Source: Aquilaria yunnanensis (taxonomy: Eukaryota; Streptophyta; Magnoliopsida; Malvales; Thymelaeaceae). Taken from it: 64,000 nucleotides of DNA. The DNA lies in NCBI GenBank assembly GCA_039654915.1, contig CM077598.1, forward strand, positions 76,722,041 through 76,786,040. The letters run 5' to 3'. Both the position numbers and the translations under genes were made by a program. Within the stretch, counting starts at the first letter, position 1; each line of letters starts with the position of its first letter. Positions 22,301 to 33,942 of the stretch are shown here, one piece after another. The notes beneath the pieces are model-generated. The model was not told where the DNA came from, did no database searches, and was given only the letters and a program-made list of their open reading frames with translations.

Positions 22301-24354
22301 GTTTAAGTAGAACCATGCATGCCCGGTATTAAGCCACATGTGATCAAAGTGGCAATAAGCTAGCTTTCGGCCTTACCAATCTTACATGGCACCAATAAGC
22401 CCTCACTTCCTCATGGCTTCATTTTCACCACTAAAACACATGCACATTTCGACACTTGTGTCACTTCATGGCTCACAATGCCAAGCACTTACCACAAGTG
22501 TTTAAAATGACCATTAGTCCATGTAGGTTTCGGCCGAATACTATAACTAGCACAAACTTGGCAAACCAAGGCAATGATGCCTTATTTCCTTAGTGGGGAA
22601 CATGATTTGACTAGTCATCATTGAAATTTACCAAAATTGGCCTAGTATTGCACTAGTCACCATATAACTTTGCATTTTAGCCCTCTTGCTTTATTTTCTT
22701 GTAAATTTCCCATGGCCATTTTCTTTGTGCATTTAGAACCCGAAAGTCCTCATTTTAGCATAAACACCACTATGCCTTGCATTCACCATCTTTTATGGTG
22801 TTTCTTTGTATTTCCTTGGCCTAGGCCAAGCACTTAGGTAATGAACCTAACAGGAAGAAGTTAGCACCGAAAAGGAAGAAGGCGCCGAGGGGTCATCTTC
22901 GGGCCTGAAGTCAAACAAGATGAAGGATGACTCTCTTCCTCCTCTGCCCGATGGCAATGTGGAGGTGCATCACCCAACCTTTGTTCGCGTTGTGTTCCTT
23001 TCGGAGCCAGCCATCTACTCAACTTCCCTCAGTCCCAATACTGCGGCAGAGACCTTAGGGACCTCGGTTGGTGGATTTTCGGCTGAGGAACTTGAGGAGC
23101 ACCGAAGGAGAAAAGGCAAGCAAGTTCCTGCCGAGGTCCTCAAGGTCAAAGACTCCGAAGGAGACGACGCCGAGCTCCCACCAAGTTTGACCCTAAGCCA
23201 TTCTTCTAAGAGTTTGGGAAATTTTCATATTTTACATCTTATAGATGAATGGCTAAGGGATAACATTCTAATGGAACTTTAGCATGATTTTGCAGGCGAA
23301 GAAGTGTAGGCTTCCTGGGTGGAGGATCACGGCCGAAAGAAGGCCCTTCGGGAGACCAACATCCCGAGGGGGAAGGTCCCGATGGAGCCTTTCTAGACTT
23401 TCACGGAGGACATGAACTTGTTCTCCGAGGATAGCCAGAACATGGCTCAACAGATGGCGAAGGGCGTCATCACTAATGCCACTTTTTAGTCCCTGACTAA
23501 GGAGTGTCCGAATGAGGAGATCCTCACTGCGAGGATGAGTGAGAAGGCTGCCCAAGTAAACGCCTACCCTTTAATACTTAAGGAATTTTCTGTGCTGTTG
23601 TTGCCCTTTGTTCTTTAATCGGGGCCTTTCCATTTATAGCTCTTGGCGTATACTAGGTACTTCCGAGCTTGGGCAGCCAAACAAACTTCGGTCCGAAGTT
23701 TGTTTGAGGAGTCCTTGAGAAAGGCCAAGGAACTCTTGGCTAGCTCTGTTGTCAAGTATGGTGAACTTAATAAAATAGCCAAGGAGGATCTAGCTAACCT
23801 TCGGGAGGAGTTGCTCAAAAGCCAAGGGGAGCTCGTTCAAGACTTCTCCGCGAAGATGTCAGACCTTGGTGTGAAGGTGATAGCTCTCACCTCGGCTAAT
23901 GAGGCTTTACAAAAGGAGAAGGAGGACCCCGCTGCTAATGTTGCAAAGGCATTCGATCTTAATTCCAAACTTCAGGCCAAGGTCAATAAGCTAAAGAAGG
24001 AGGGAAAGAAGAAAAAGAAAAAGTTTGAGAAGAAGGTCTTGGAGCTCAGGAAAGAATTGGCGGATTTGGACGCGGAGAAGGCTAAATCCGACCAGGCAAC
24101 AAAGAGGTCTTATCAGGAAACTTTTTGCCTGGCCCATCACCAAAGTTTTGTGCAGATTTCCTAACCTCGACCTCTCCTTTTTGGTGGCCCTAGACATCCC
24201 CGAAGGATCATCTTGCCAATTCTTGAGGGCAGAGTTCCTTAATCTTCCTACTATTCCTCCTTCGGCACCTAGAGTTGCTGCCATGGAAAGAGACTCCAAG
24301 GGTAAAGATGCCGAAGATGCCAAAGAGCCGGCAGATGCCCAAGACCCCAAATAG
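19381..24354 (+). pseudogene. element G antisense spliced gene, broken and split by solo LTR
   Basis: Most diverged copy of the antisense gene; function unknown. Exon 1 19381-20221 (MSVRPIPERW..., then YQFHGIAVNQLPPNSYSYLN, GLYFLLPQGSGS, SWRGWQKKFFFLK). Intron 1 is 20222-20289 (68 bp, GT-AG). Exon 2 starts 20290, is split at 20366/22853 by solo LTR I, and resumes to 23184. Intron 2 is 23185-23295. Exon 3 is 23296-23555 (TFTEDMNLF). Intron 3 is 23556-23639. Exon 4 is 23640-24354, with a Lys/Glu-rich coiled coil and the LDLSFLVALDIPEG tail. Stops: one shortly after the start, TAG in the LKAG motif near 19568, several in exon 3; a frameshift near 24143. Splice sites and phases match the other copies despite the sequence distance. 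Confidence 0.72.
20367..22852 (+). mobile_element. element I: solo LTR of another Ty3/gypsy family
   Basis: 2,486 bp starting TGTCACACC and ending ACCTAACA, flanked by the perfect 5-bp target duplication ggaag (20362-20366 and 22853-22857). It has no coding capacity, primer site or internal region. Length and TGT...ACA ends suit a long-LTR chromoviral (Del/Tekay-like) family; this assignment is inferred. It arose by insertion followed by LTR-LTR recombination, into exon 2 of G's antisense gene. Confidence 0.85.
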
Positions 24355-25216
24355 ACCTTCTTTTTCTTCTTTTTCTTTTGTAATCCATCTTTTGTACTTT
24401 TATCAGTGTTAATGAAATTTCTCTTATCTTCAAAATTTTGGCTAAGTTCCTTAATGGACTATCTTCGGAGCCGAAGGGTGTCATGGCCATATTCAGTCAG
24501 TACCCCTTTGAAAAAACATCATCCTCTATGGGCTTAACCTACGCTCAAAGCAGTCAAGTTCCTTTTATGCCAATCACATTCGATTAACGTCTTTCAAACA
24601 AAGTTACCGTTCGGTCATGCCCACATTCGAACAACCATCTTTGGCGTTCTTAGCATCATTTGTTTTTAGAAATTTTTTTGAAGTTCCAGTCATGCACTTT
24701 TGGGAAACTCCCCTTCGAGAAACATGTTCGGACAAAGGAAATATTCATCTTTGGAAGTAACCATCTTCGGTTATACCTCCTTGGTGTTTTTGCATGACTT
24801 TCTACTTGAAAACTTTTCTAAGTGTGCACTTAGGCACTTTTGGGGGATTAGCACCTTCAGTCATCATTCATCAGAGGCAACTATGTTTGGTTGCACATCT
24901 TCGACGCAACTTAACCCCTACGTCGTAGTTTACCCCATTTTCACCAACTATGCTCGGTTGGCATAATTCGGCAAAGACTAACCATTTCCACGAGTTGACC
25001 CCTCCGGTGTGACCATCTTTGGTCTACCTCCTCGGAATAAGGCATTTTTTATTTTCTCATTCGGAGATGAACATGTTCAGTCAAATATGCCTTTGGTCAA
25101 AAATGGAAATAGTTTCACACAGGCATTTTCGGAAAAAACCTCATTCGGTTTTTACACCATATTTGGCCAGTCACCCTGTGGGGAGAATTGTACAAATTTT
25201 TCATTGGAAAAAATTT
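24355..25216. repeat. element G spacer with imperfect ~125-bp repeats
   Basis: Non-coding spacer between the convergent antisense gene and pol. A word of the type AACCATCTTTGG recurs at 24633, 24759, 24879 and 25011 (spacing 126, 120, 132), with related flanks (tcggtcatg..., gcacttttgg). It lies where D has its 55-bp array, but the unit differs. Confidence 0.5.
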
Positions 25217-25321
25217 TTAAGTGTAGAATTTTTTCAAAGAATCTGAATGCCATGTATTTTTCAATTCTCCTCCTTTGGTATCACAGAGCTTGTAGACTCC
25301 AGGACGAACTTCCTCGAGGAT
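25217..25321 (-). pseudogene. pol: element G pol, last ~35 codons
   Basis: On the minus strand this reads E-V-R-P-G-V-Y-K-L...GELKNTWHSDSLKKFY and a stop, matching the integrase C-terminus of A and B (ELKNTWHSDALKKFYA). The upstream part of pol is cut off by element F at 25322. Confidence 0.85.
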
Positions 25322-26077
25322 TGATAGCCAAAAGGCTATTACCCTCTGAACTCCTAAGCTCTAACAAGCACTACCCTCAGTAAAAGTCGAGCATCACCCT
25401 CAGATCAGACAAGCGGCAACCTCAGAAAAAGAGGTTACGTAGTCCTTGACCCTCTAACCTCGATAAACCACCATCCTCGGTGAGGTAGAGCTTCTCCTGG
25501 AGGTGCCCCGCTCTATCAAAGAACTCATCCTGACAGCCCTCGGTGATGATATCCAGCTGAAGGGGGCTTCCTATTCCGAAGGGGTCTCATTCCCCGAAGG
25601 GGTCTTACAAAAATAAGAGAAAAATGGTTAAGAAGCCTCTGACACAGAGACCTCGCACACGCCACTGACACACAGACCTCGCACAGGTCTGACTCCTGGA
25701 CAGAACAGCTTATGGCCAGCTGGAGGTCCCCCATCCTCGAAGATACGGATCACACCCAACCAAACACGTGTCATGATCTGAGAGAGCTATGTCAAACGGA
25801 CTTCTCCCAACAATCTCCTATAAATATTTGGAGAATAACCTTGGTAAAGGGGGATATACACAGAACTCTCTCCACTCTCTGCTCCTTACTTACCAAATAC
25901 CAACTTGGGCGTCAACGACTCCTCCCCCAAAAACACATTCCGGGGAGCTCTTAACCCTTGTTCTTTTGAGCATTTCAGGCACTCTCATGCCGGAAGTCTC
26001 TCCTTCAGACACTCTTTACACCGGGAGTCCCTACTTTAGGCCATTATGTCGTACAAAGAAGATGCCACCGGGCATCA
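25322..26077 (+). repeat. element F 5' LTR
   Basis: 756 bp, TGATAGCCAAAAGGCTATTA ... GGGCATCA. It holds ACACGTGT (25765-25772), TATAAATA (25819-25826), and near the end the ATG at 26046 that opens the gag frame. Confidence 0.9.
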
Positions 26078-27720
26078 TTTGGCGCCATTTGTGGGAACTC
26101 ACCCTCATGTAGCCATCGTTGAAACTCGGCGTTCTGAGCATAAGGGACTCTCGAAGTCCCCATCCGCGGCGGAGAATTAGCAGGCGACCGAGCAACCCAC
26201 CCTAGGGACATCTTTGCTTGAGGATGAACGCCCTCTAACGATCATCATGAGCTTCCTACGTGATTTTTAATGCTCTGTTGTGGCTAAAATGGTCTCAACC
26301 ACATTTGGGCCGAAGGGCATCCTCACCAACTCCCTGTCGGGAGAAAAACCTGAAGTCCACTCATCAGAGCTGAAGGAGTGGAGACTTTCGTGACGAATCC
26401 TCAACGGGTGACTTACCTCCTAGAGACGTACCTGAGAAATGGCATCAAAAGGGGCCAAAACTTCCCGCCGGCAAAGTTCATCACCAGAGGAGAATTCATA
26501 ATCCCCCCGTCGTCGAAGTTATTCCCCGAAAAGAAGTCATCACTCTCCGTTGCCGGAGGTCTCCAGGCAGAGAGAAGAGCCTGGCACCACCATTCTCATG
26601 GAGAAGATCCTAGAGAGGTTAGAGAAAGTGGAAAGGCAGATGGCTTGGAAGCCTGTCTAGTCAAGGTTGTCAGAAACCTTCAGCGGAGAAGAGTCACTCT
26701 TCATCCGAGCGATAGTTGAGGCACCTATGCCAAGTGACTTCCGAGTGCCACTCTTGGAGACGTACGATGGGTGAAGTGACCCCCAAGCCCACGTCACAAA
26801 GCCTAGGCGCAGCATGGTGCTACACGGTGCTGATGATGCCACCCTCTGCAAATGCTTTAAGTCACCTTCTCAGGGACAGTGACAGCCTGGTACAACTCCC
26901 TGGGCCCCGGAACCATAATGGGTGCCCAGGAGTTGTCCATCGCCTTCATTCAACAGTTCATCGGGAGCAAGCTGATGGCAAAGATGCCCATCCAGATGTT
27001 TGACATAACTGAAAAGGATGGGGAGACCATTCGGGACTATGTCGAAAGGTTCAACCGAGAGGCTTTAAGCGTGCTAGACTTTCACCCCAAAATTCATATC
27101 CTTACAATGATCAGGGGACTTTGGAGGGACTCCCATCTTTTCTATGAATTCTCCAAGGATCCCCCAGACACCCTAGGAGAATTCTACCGAAGAGCCGAGC
27201 AGCACATGACAGCCGAAGAGTTGAGAATGGGGGGACCAAAGTATGATCATCTTCAGCCCAAAGGTCAGAATCATCAACCTCGGTATTCAACCGAAGGTGG
27301 GGGAAGACTTTAGAAGCAGAAGGGGAAAAAACCCATGTCATTCACTTCACTGAACACCTTTAGAACAAACATACTACTAGCCATGGAAACGCAAGCCAAT
27401 CCAATTCAGCGTCCGAAGGCCATGACTTCGGAAAACAAGAAAAATATGAAGAAATTCTGCCAATTTCATCGAGACCATGGGCATGACACAGAGGATTGCT
27501 TCCAGCTGAGGAAGTACATCGAGTCTCTAATAAAGCAGGGCCAACTTCAGCGCTACCTACAGATGCGCTCCCTGAAGGGGAGGAGGGAAGAGGAGAGGAA
27601 AAGAGATGATGACTACTATGATTCTGACAGATATCAGAATCGAAGTCCCAAGAGGCATCCACCACCACCGGCGGGAGTAATCCAGATGATCACCACTAGG
27701 ATGCCATCGGCTAAAAGGAA
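26046..27720 (+). pseudogene. gag: element F gag, heavily broken
   Basis: Same start as the other copies: an ATG in U5 reading M-S-Y-K-E-D-A-T-G-H-H and on through the primer site into VETRRSEHKG, stopped by TAG near 26177. Further stops follow (for example after MSFLRDF near 26268) and frame changes up to about 26900. From there PIQMFDI, GETIRDYVERFNREAL and YEFSKDPPDTLGEFYRRAEQHM are readable. The zinc knuckle CQFHRDHGHDTEDC (about 27458-27500) is intact with the C-X2-H-X4-H-X4-C pattern. Confidence 0.82.
26080..26098 (+). other. element F primer-binding site
   Basis: TGGCGCCATTTGTGGGAAC, two bases after the LTR; it differs from the A site at two positions and is still in frame with gag (L-A-P-F-V-G-T). 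Confidence 0.85.
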
Positions 27721-29590
27721 GAGAAAGATAAGGGAAATCTTGGTCATGGAGTTCGGTCACCAGTTAAACAAGCTTGTTTGGAAGGATGGATCCACCATGA
27801 TGTTTCCTCATGATGACCCACTCCTGATCATGGCAAGGATAAGGAGTTGGGATGTTAAGAAAGTACTCCTCGACGATGGTTCCAACGCCGACGTCTTATT
27901 CTCCCATTTGCTGCCGAGTTTGGGTATAAAAAAAGACGATCTCAAGCCTGTCACCTCCCCTACCTTCGAGGTAGGTCCGTCCGAACTCCCTGTCCTCGGA
28001 TGGATTGACCTACCTCTAATGCGAAGCGGTACTTCATCGCAAAACAAAGGTGAGCTCTTTGCTTCCGCAATGACAAGGTTCATCGTCATAGATTTCCCTT
28101 TTTCACACAATGCAATCCTTGGGTGGTTGACGCAAGGTAATCTCCACATCTGTCCAGATGTGAAACACTTGACTGTCACCTTCACAACAAAGGATGAAGA
28201 TATTGAGATCTTCATCAACCAAAGAAAAGTGAGGAAGGTCTTTGTGAAGGCAAGACAGGGCCCAGCAAGGATCCACACACAGTCTTCAGGAGCAAAGGCG
28301 GTGCTCGGAGAAGAGGCAAAGGGAGAAGAAATAGTAGACCTCAAAAAAATAGAAACAGAAGATGTGGAACTTGTCCCAGGCCGAAGTACCCGAGTGGGGA
28401 AGAAACTGGCCGAAGGTGACAAGGGAAAACTTGTATCTTTTCTGTTAATGAACAAAGATCTGTTTGCCTACTTGCTGAAGGACATGCCTGGGGTAAACCC
28501 TTGTATAATCCAACATAGTCTTAAGGTACGCCTAGAGGCAAAGCCCTTTCGACAAAAAAAGTGAAGCTTTTTGGCACATAAGAACAACTTCATCAAAACT
28601 GAAGTACAATGCTTAATGGAAGCAGGCGTAATAAGGGAGGTCAAGTACCCTGAATGGGTTAGCAATGTTGTCATTGCTATGAAAGAAGGGAGTGATAAGC
28701 TCTGAATGTGCATCGATTTTTGAAACATAAACGATGCTTGCCCTAAGCATTCTTATCCTTTACCGCCAATAGATCAGTTGGTGGACTCTACTACCGAATA
28801 TGGCCTACTTAGTTTCCTTGATGCCTTTAGTGGATACCACGAAATTTGGATGGATCTCGAAGATGAGGAGAAAATTGCTTTCATCACCGAAGTTGGGACT
28901 TACTGTTACATTAGAATGCCCTTCGGTTTAAAGAATGCTGGAGCCACATACCAAAGGCTAATGAACAGGGTGTTTGACACCCAAATCGGGAGGAATATGG
29001 AAGTATATGTCGATGATATGATAGTTAAGAGAAAATTGACAAATAGTCATATCTTAGACTTAACAGAAACATTCCACTGACTTCGAGAATTTGGAATCCG
29101 TCTCAACCCGGAGAAGTGCGTGTTCGGAGTAAATGTAGGCAAGTTCCTCAGATTCATGGTGTCGGAAAGAGGAATTAATGCCAATCTAGAAAAAGTCAAG
29201 GCCCTGCTAGGATTTCAAACTCCCACAACAGTCAAGGATGTGCAAAGGCTAACGGGGAGAATCACTTCTCTTTGTAGGTTCATCTCCAGATATGGGGATC
29301 GGTGCAGACCCTTCTTCAAAGTGTTCACCAAAGCCACAAAAAACGGCGGTGCCTTCAGTTCTGAAAAGCACCCCTGGACCGAAGATTGCCAAAAAACTTG
29401 GGATGAGCTGTAAACCTACTTAACCCACCTGCCGACACTTCGGCAGCCGAAGGATAGAGAATCCCTCATCCTTTACCTCGCCGTCAGTGAAAAAGTAGTA
29501 AGTTCGGTGCTTGTAAAAGAAGAAGGAGGGAGATAGTGGCCAGTATACTATGTAAGTAAGTCACTACAATGAGCTAAAGTCAGGTACCCT
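27721..29590 (+). pseudogene. pol: element F pol (protease-RT-RNase H start), truncated
   Basis: Open from 27335 to 28564 across gag end and protease (VLLDDGSNADVLF). Stops then fall at 28562, in the RT motif near 28703 and 28723, at 29078 and at 29411. RT is still recognisable: NDACPKHSYPLPP, MPFGLKNAGATYQRL and YVDD (29006-29017). RNase H begins (LPTLRQPKD...YVSKSLQ) and is cut at 29590 by element C. Codon changes are mostly C-to-T type. Confidence 0.85.
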
Positions 29591-30448
29591 TGATGCCCAG
29601 GGGCTTCATCGTTGGTAGTCATGGTGACTGATGGAGGGATTCCCGAAGAGGAAGAACGCCTGGTGGCCGGTTTGCCCAAGGGAGAGTGCCTGAGATGTTC
29701 AGAAAAAGTGGGTTAGGAGGTTCCCGAGGTGTTTTTCTGGGGAGGAGCATCTGACGCCCAAGTCAGTGGTGCTGACAGGAGGCAGAGGAAATAGCACTGA
29801 GGGGTTCAGTGAACTCGCCTGGTCGTATTTTCTCAGAGTGAGGAGTCAGGATATTTGCCAGCCGTTTGCCAGGGTATATTCCCTGGTATTTATAGAGGTG
29901 TCCATCCCGTTCAGATCGTGACACGTGTTCGGTCGGATGTTCTCTGAATGTCTGGGCGTAGAGGACAAGTAGCTAGTGGCAGCCTTCCTTGAGCCTTTAG
30001 CCGAGACGGGCCATGTTGTGACTTTGATGGCATTGGGGTGTCAGAGCGCCATTTGAGGCGGCTTGTGACGTCTGTGGGCGACTTGTCAGAGGCTTCCTTA
30101 AATGCTCCTGCCGTACTCCCGAGGTCCCTGGGTGAGGTCGTCCTCTAGTACGGACCGTGCCACTTCGGGAAGCATGCCCCTAGTTTGGGGGTTCCTAGAT
30201 TCAGGGAGTTCCGCCTTCGGAAAGATCATGTTCGGCCCGCCCTAGCTGGTGCCACTTTTTTGAAGGCGGTCTGTTTACTACCTCAGGGGGCTAATAGTAT
30301 CCTCAGGTTCCCTGGCGTGCCGAGCTCGGGCTCTTCGGCTTTTCTCCGAGGTGTGTGATCCCACCTTTTTTCGGGTAGCGCCAGATCTCCTGGCCATTCT
30401 GGTGGCAGGGAGTTCGGCCAGGTGGAGGCGATAGTCGTTCGGCTATCA
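29591..30448 (-). repeat. element C 3' LTR
   Basis: 858 bp from TGATGCCC to GGCTATCA. It contains the minus-strand TATAAATA (29887-29894) and ACACGTGT (29921-29928). It adjoins a minus-strand purine tract (GAAGGGGGCATG, 30449-30460). The bases before it (accct, 29586-29590) belong to F; the matching duplication on the other side is missing. Confidence 0.9.
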
Positions 30449-30540
30449 CATGCCCCCTTCAGAAAGCCGAAGTGAAGACTTCGGTTTTGTTTTCTTTCTA
30501 AGGATGTTCTTTGGGAGTCTATAGAGAGTAACACCTGTGT

Positions 30541-30700
30541 CGAAGGTGCACCTCTTGCCCAAAGGTGTGGGCTGCTCGGCCTTGGCCTGTTTTTTGGTGT
30601 CTCCGAGGCAAAGCCTGTGCCGAAGATACACCTCTTGCCCGAAGGTATGGGTTGTTCGGCCATAGCTTGTCCTTTGGTGTCTTCGAGGCAACCTGCTTCT
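30541..30700 (-). repeat. ~80-bp tandem repeat, two units (element C)
   Basis: Units starting at 30541 (cgaaggtgcacctcttgcc) and 30621 (cgaagatacacctcttgcc), the same repeat family as 15875-16036 in A, read here on the other strand. Confidence 0.7.
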
Positions 30701-30955
30701 TTGCTTTTGCGGGTCTATGCAGCGTCGCGTCTGATTGCCAAGCGCGTCAGTCCGAGCGACGCGTCCTAGTTTTTTAGGGATGTCAGAAGACGTGTCTCCT
30801 ATTTTGGCGCGATGGTTGACACGTCATGCACTGTCATTGGAGGAGAGTCGCGTCATTTACAGGGAGCGCGTCTTTTCAGGCGCAGAGTACAGTTACGGTG
30901 ACGGTTCGCCTTCAAAGGGCACTTATGACGTCGTTTCAGTTACCCACCCTTGGCC

Positions 30956-30963
30956 TATAAGTA
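30956..30963 (+). promoter_or_regulatory. TATA box of element C antisense gene
   Basis: TATAAGTA in the context GGCC-TATAAGTA-GCCC, about 265 bp before the conserved ATG. A TGACGTCG (bZIP-type) word lies about 30 bp upstream. Confidence 0.6.
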
Positions 30964-31221
30964 GCCCATTCTGTCATAGCCCCTTTTGCTTTTGCTTCTG
31001 CTCTTTCCCTGCTTGCCCTTTTCTGTGCGTTTTCTCTTGCTTTTGCGGCAGAGCTGTTTTAACAGAGCTTTTTTCGGCAACCTTTTACGACGGCGACCTC
31101 CGATTTTGGAAAGTCTTTTGGTAGGTTTTTTCTTTCCAGAGTCTTTTGATACCTCTGTTTTTTTGAGTTTTTGCCGGAAGTTATTTTCTTGCCTTTTTCC
31201 GAACTCATTTTTCTGTCCAAA

Positions 31222-33529
31222 ATGCCTATCCCTGAGAGCTAGTAGCCTCTTTTATCTCATCCTTGTTGCACCACCCCTAAAAAATTGGAGAGGTGGAAGA
31301 AGAAGTTCTTTCTTCCTTCTTACGCCATTACCCGGCTGCCACGACCTGACCACTATGCTTTTTCAAACCATAGTACCGAGTTTACCATTTTTTGAGCCCA
31401 ACTGAAGGCCAGACTTCGGTATCCTCCCCCGATGATGGTTTGCGAGTTTTGCCAATTTCATGGCATTGCTGTGAATCAGCTTTCCCCCGAACTCGTACTG
31501 GTATTTTAACGCCTTCCTCTGTATGTGTGGCGCCTTCGGGATAAAACCCCATTTTGTAATTTTCATGCAGTACTACAAGCTCTTCGTGATCCCGAAGGGT
31601 GGCTTCTATTTCATGCTACCTCGAGGATCCGGGAGCAAAAAATTCATGTTCACTTTTGCCACTAAGGACAGTTGGCGAGGGTGGCAACATAAATTCTTCT
31701 TCCTGAAGATAGATGAGGCCTGGTCGTATGTTCCGACCAAATGGGCTCGGGGAAAGTTGGATGTGGACGTCGTTGATCCGAGGATACTGCTGACTCCAGA
31801 GTTGGCTCCCGTGTTCGAGGACTTCGACGGACGTATTCGAGCCGTCTCTGACTGGTCTCCCGAGGTCGCTCCACGCTCCCTCTACCCCTTCCCCATTAAC
31901 TGGAGGTTGATGAACAAAGAGGTCCTTCGGGAGTTAGGGGTGCTCAAGGAGCATGAGACTGACCTCGAGATGCTAGCTCCTGCTATCGCCGGGAAGGACT
32001 CCTGGTTGGTGCAGCTCCTTCGGGAGGAAGTTTCTTTCGAAACACTTTTCGCAAGTAAGTTATCCTCTACTCCCTTTTCTCCGACCAGGTGGAGAAGGGT
32101 GATCAGACAAAGAAGGCAGCTTCCCGAAGGAGGAAGTCTATTGGCGCTGGTCCTTCGGCGAAACGGGCAAAGAAAACTGCCCAGCTTCCTCAGCAAGAAA
32201 TTTCCGAGGAGGTAGCCAAGATTCCGCTGCCCGAGGCTGTTGCCGAGCTCCCTTCCGCCGACATCCTTCACCAGAGCTCTTCTACACCGTAGGGCCTTCT
32301 GGAGGCCGTGGTAGAGGCTCCTTCTGCCAAGGAGCGGCGTAGGAAGAAAGGCAAGGGGATTTCGACCGAGGAGTCTCAGGACTCCGAGGACGTTGTGATC
32401 GAAGTGCCGCCAGGTTTGTTGTTTTCAGAACAAGTATGGCTCTTTTGTTTTTTCTGAAATTTCCTTTGTCTCTGACCTGCTTTTCGTTTTTGCCATGCAG
32501 GGGAGTTGCTTACTCCGAACTGGGCAGCCAAACACGCCAAGATGCGGGCCCTTCGCGATGCCAAAGTCCCGCAAGGGAAGATACCCAAATAGCCTTTCTG
32601 GACGTTCACGGAGGACATGAACTTGTACTCCGAGGACTGTCCTGAAATGGCGAAGCAGATTTCGAATGGGGTGCTTACAAAGGCCTCCTTCAAGGCTATT
32701 GCGGCGGCCCATCCGGGCGATGACACCCTCGCCGCGAAAGTTACCGAGCATGCTGCTCAGGTATGCTCTTCACACCTTTTTCCCTTCAATTTTTCCTAAG
32801 TGCTTGGCTCTTACTGACCTTGCGTTCATCTTTTTGCAGCTGCTGGGGTACACCGGCTTTCTCCGAGTTTGGGTGGCCAGGCAGACGGCATTCTGAGCTT
32901 CGGCCTTAGAGGCCTTAGAAAAAGCAAAAGTCACATGCTCGGAATTGACCGCTAAGAACCAGCAGCTGGCAGATGCTGCGAAGAAAGAAGTTGCTGCCCT
33001 TCGGGAGGAGTTCCGAAAGGAAAAGGAGGATCTTGAGAAGGACTCCTCCCTGAAGATTGCTGACCTCGGCGATCAGGTAGCGGGGATGCTCGCTGCCAAC
33101 CAAGACCTTCTCAAGGATAAGTCAGATTCTGACAATCTCATACGGTCGTTAGTGACTGAGAAAAAGGCTCTTGAAGCCGAGGTCAAGTCTTTGAAGAAGG
33201 AGCCCGACGCGAAGAAGAGGATGAAGGCACTGAAGAAGGAGGTTGCAGATTTGAAGGACGAGCTCGAGGACCTTGAGGTTGAGAAGGACAAATCCGACCA
33301 AATGACTAAGGTTGCCTTCTAGGATGGGTTCTGCCTTGCTCGGCATCAAGTCCTTCAGAGGTTCCCAGGTTTGGACCTCTCTTTTTTAGAAGCTCTGAAC
33401 ATTCCCGAGGGGCCTCGGTGGTCCTGCTCAAAAATCGAGCACCTGAACCTACCTTCCAAAATTCCGGCGCCGAAGGTGGTGGAAAAGGGCACAGAGGCTG
33501 GTGGCTCCCGGGACGCCGAGAACCCTTAG
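31222..33529 (+). pseudogene. element C antisense spliced gene, broken
   Basis: Exon 1 31222-32054 starts MPIPES and runs into two TAGs (TGG, CAG in the family); other damage is TGA before AQLKA and a frameshift near 31490. It keeps YFMLPRGSGSKKFMF and SWRGWQHKFFFLK. The intron 1 donor (32055) is present, but its acceptor and the start of exon 2 are deleted. Exon 2 ends at 32413; intron 2 is 32414-32500; exon 3 is 32501-32760 (TFTEDMNLYSEDCPEMAKQ); intron 3 is 32761-32839; exon 4 is 32840-33529, with coiled coil and tail LDLSFLEALNIPEGPRW ending AENP-stop, probably the ancestral C-terminus. Function unknown. Confidence 0.74.
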
Positions 33530-33942
33530 GCTGTTTTAGGGGCCTTTTCCTTTTTCTCCTCTTCGTTTTTGTGCTCCTTTTTCGGGCACTTCTTCTTTGT
33601 AAGCCTGATCATTCTCAATGAATATATTTTTTGGCTAAGTCTTTTTGCAAGATTTTGCATTTCCATCGTCCCGAACAAGTTCGCTCAAAAGACTTCGGGA
33701 AACCTGCAATCACAAAAAAATTATTCTGCGCTTTTTGCGGCGAGTACTTTCACAAGATTTTTTGTTTTCCATTTTTCCGAGCGTGATGGCTCAAGGGACT
33801 TCAGAAAATCACATCTGCGCTTTATCACGGCGAACACATTCGCGGAATTCTGTCTTGCACCATTTTGTACACTTAAGAATTTTTCACAAGGACATTCTGT
33901 ACTTAGGATATTTTTTGTACAACACAATCCTTCCGCTCTATC
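33530..33942. repeat. element C spacer between convergent genes
   Basis: No gene. Copies of the CTCAAGAGAC/GTCCCGAAC-type motif occur near 33670-33700 and 33775-33805, fewer than in A, B or D. It contains the presumed 3' ends of the antisense gene and pol. Confidence 0.5.

Larger units (their letters stand above)
17711..25321 (-). mobile_element. element G: old Tat-type element, left part only (3' half), minus orientation
   Basis: Contains, in plus coordinates, the 3' LTR (17711-18598), polypurine tract, antisense gene (plus strand), repeat spacer and the last codons of pol (minus strand) up to 25321, where element F is inserted. A solo LTR (20367-22852) splits exon 2 of its antisense gene. 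The rest of G should lie beyond F and C but is absent. It is more diverged from A-D than they are from each other, and is the oldest layer of the nest. Confidence 0.85.
25322..29590 (+). mobile_element. element F: decayed Tat-type element, left part only
   Basis: Begins with a 5' LTR inserted in G's pol (preceding bases aggat) and runs through primer site, gag and pol to 29590, where element C is inserted. Its right half is not in the window. It carries many stops and frameshifts and is older than A-D. Confidence 0.88.
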
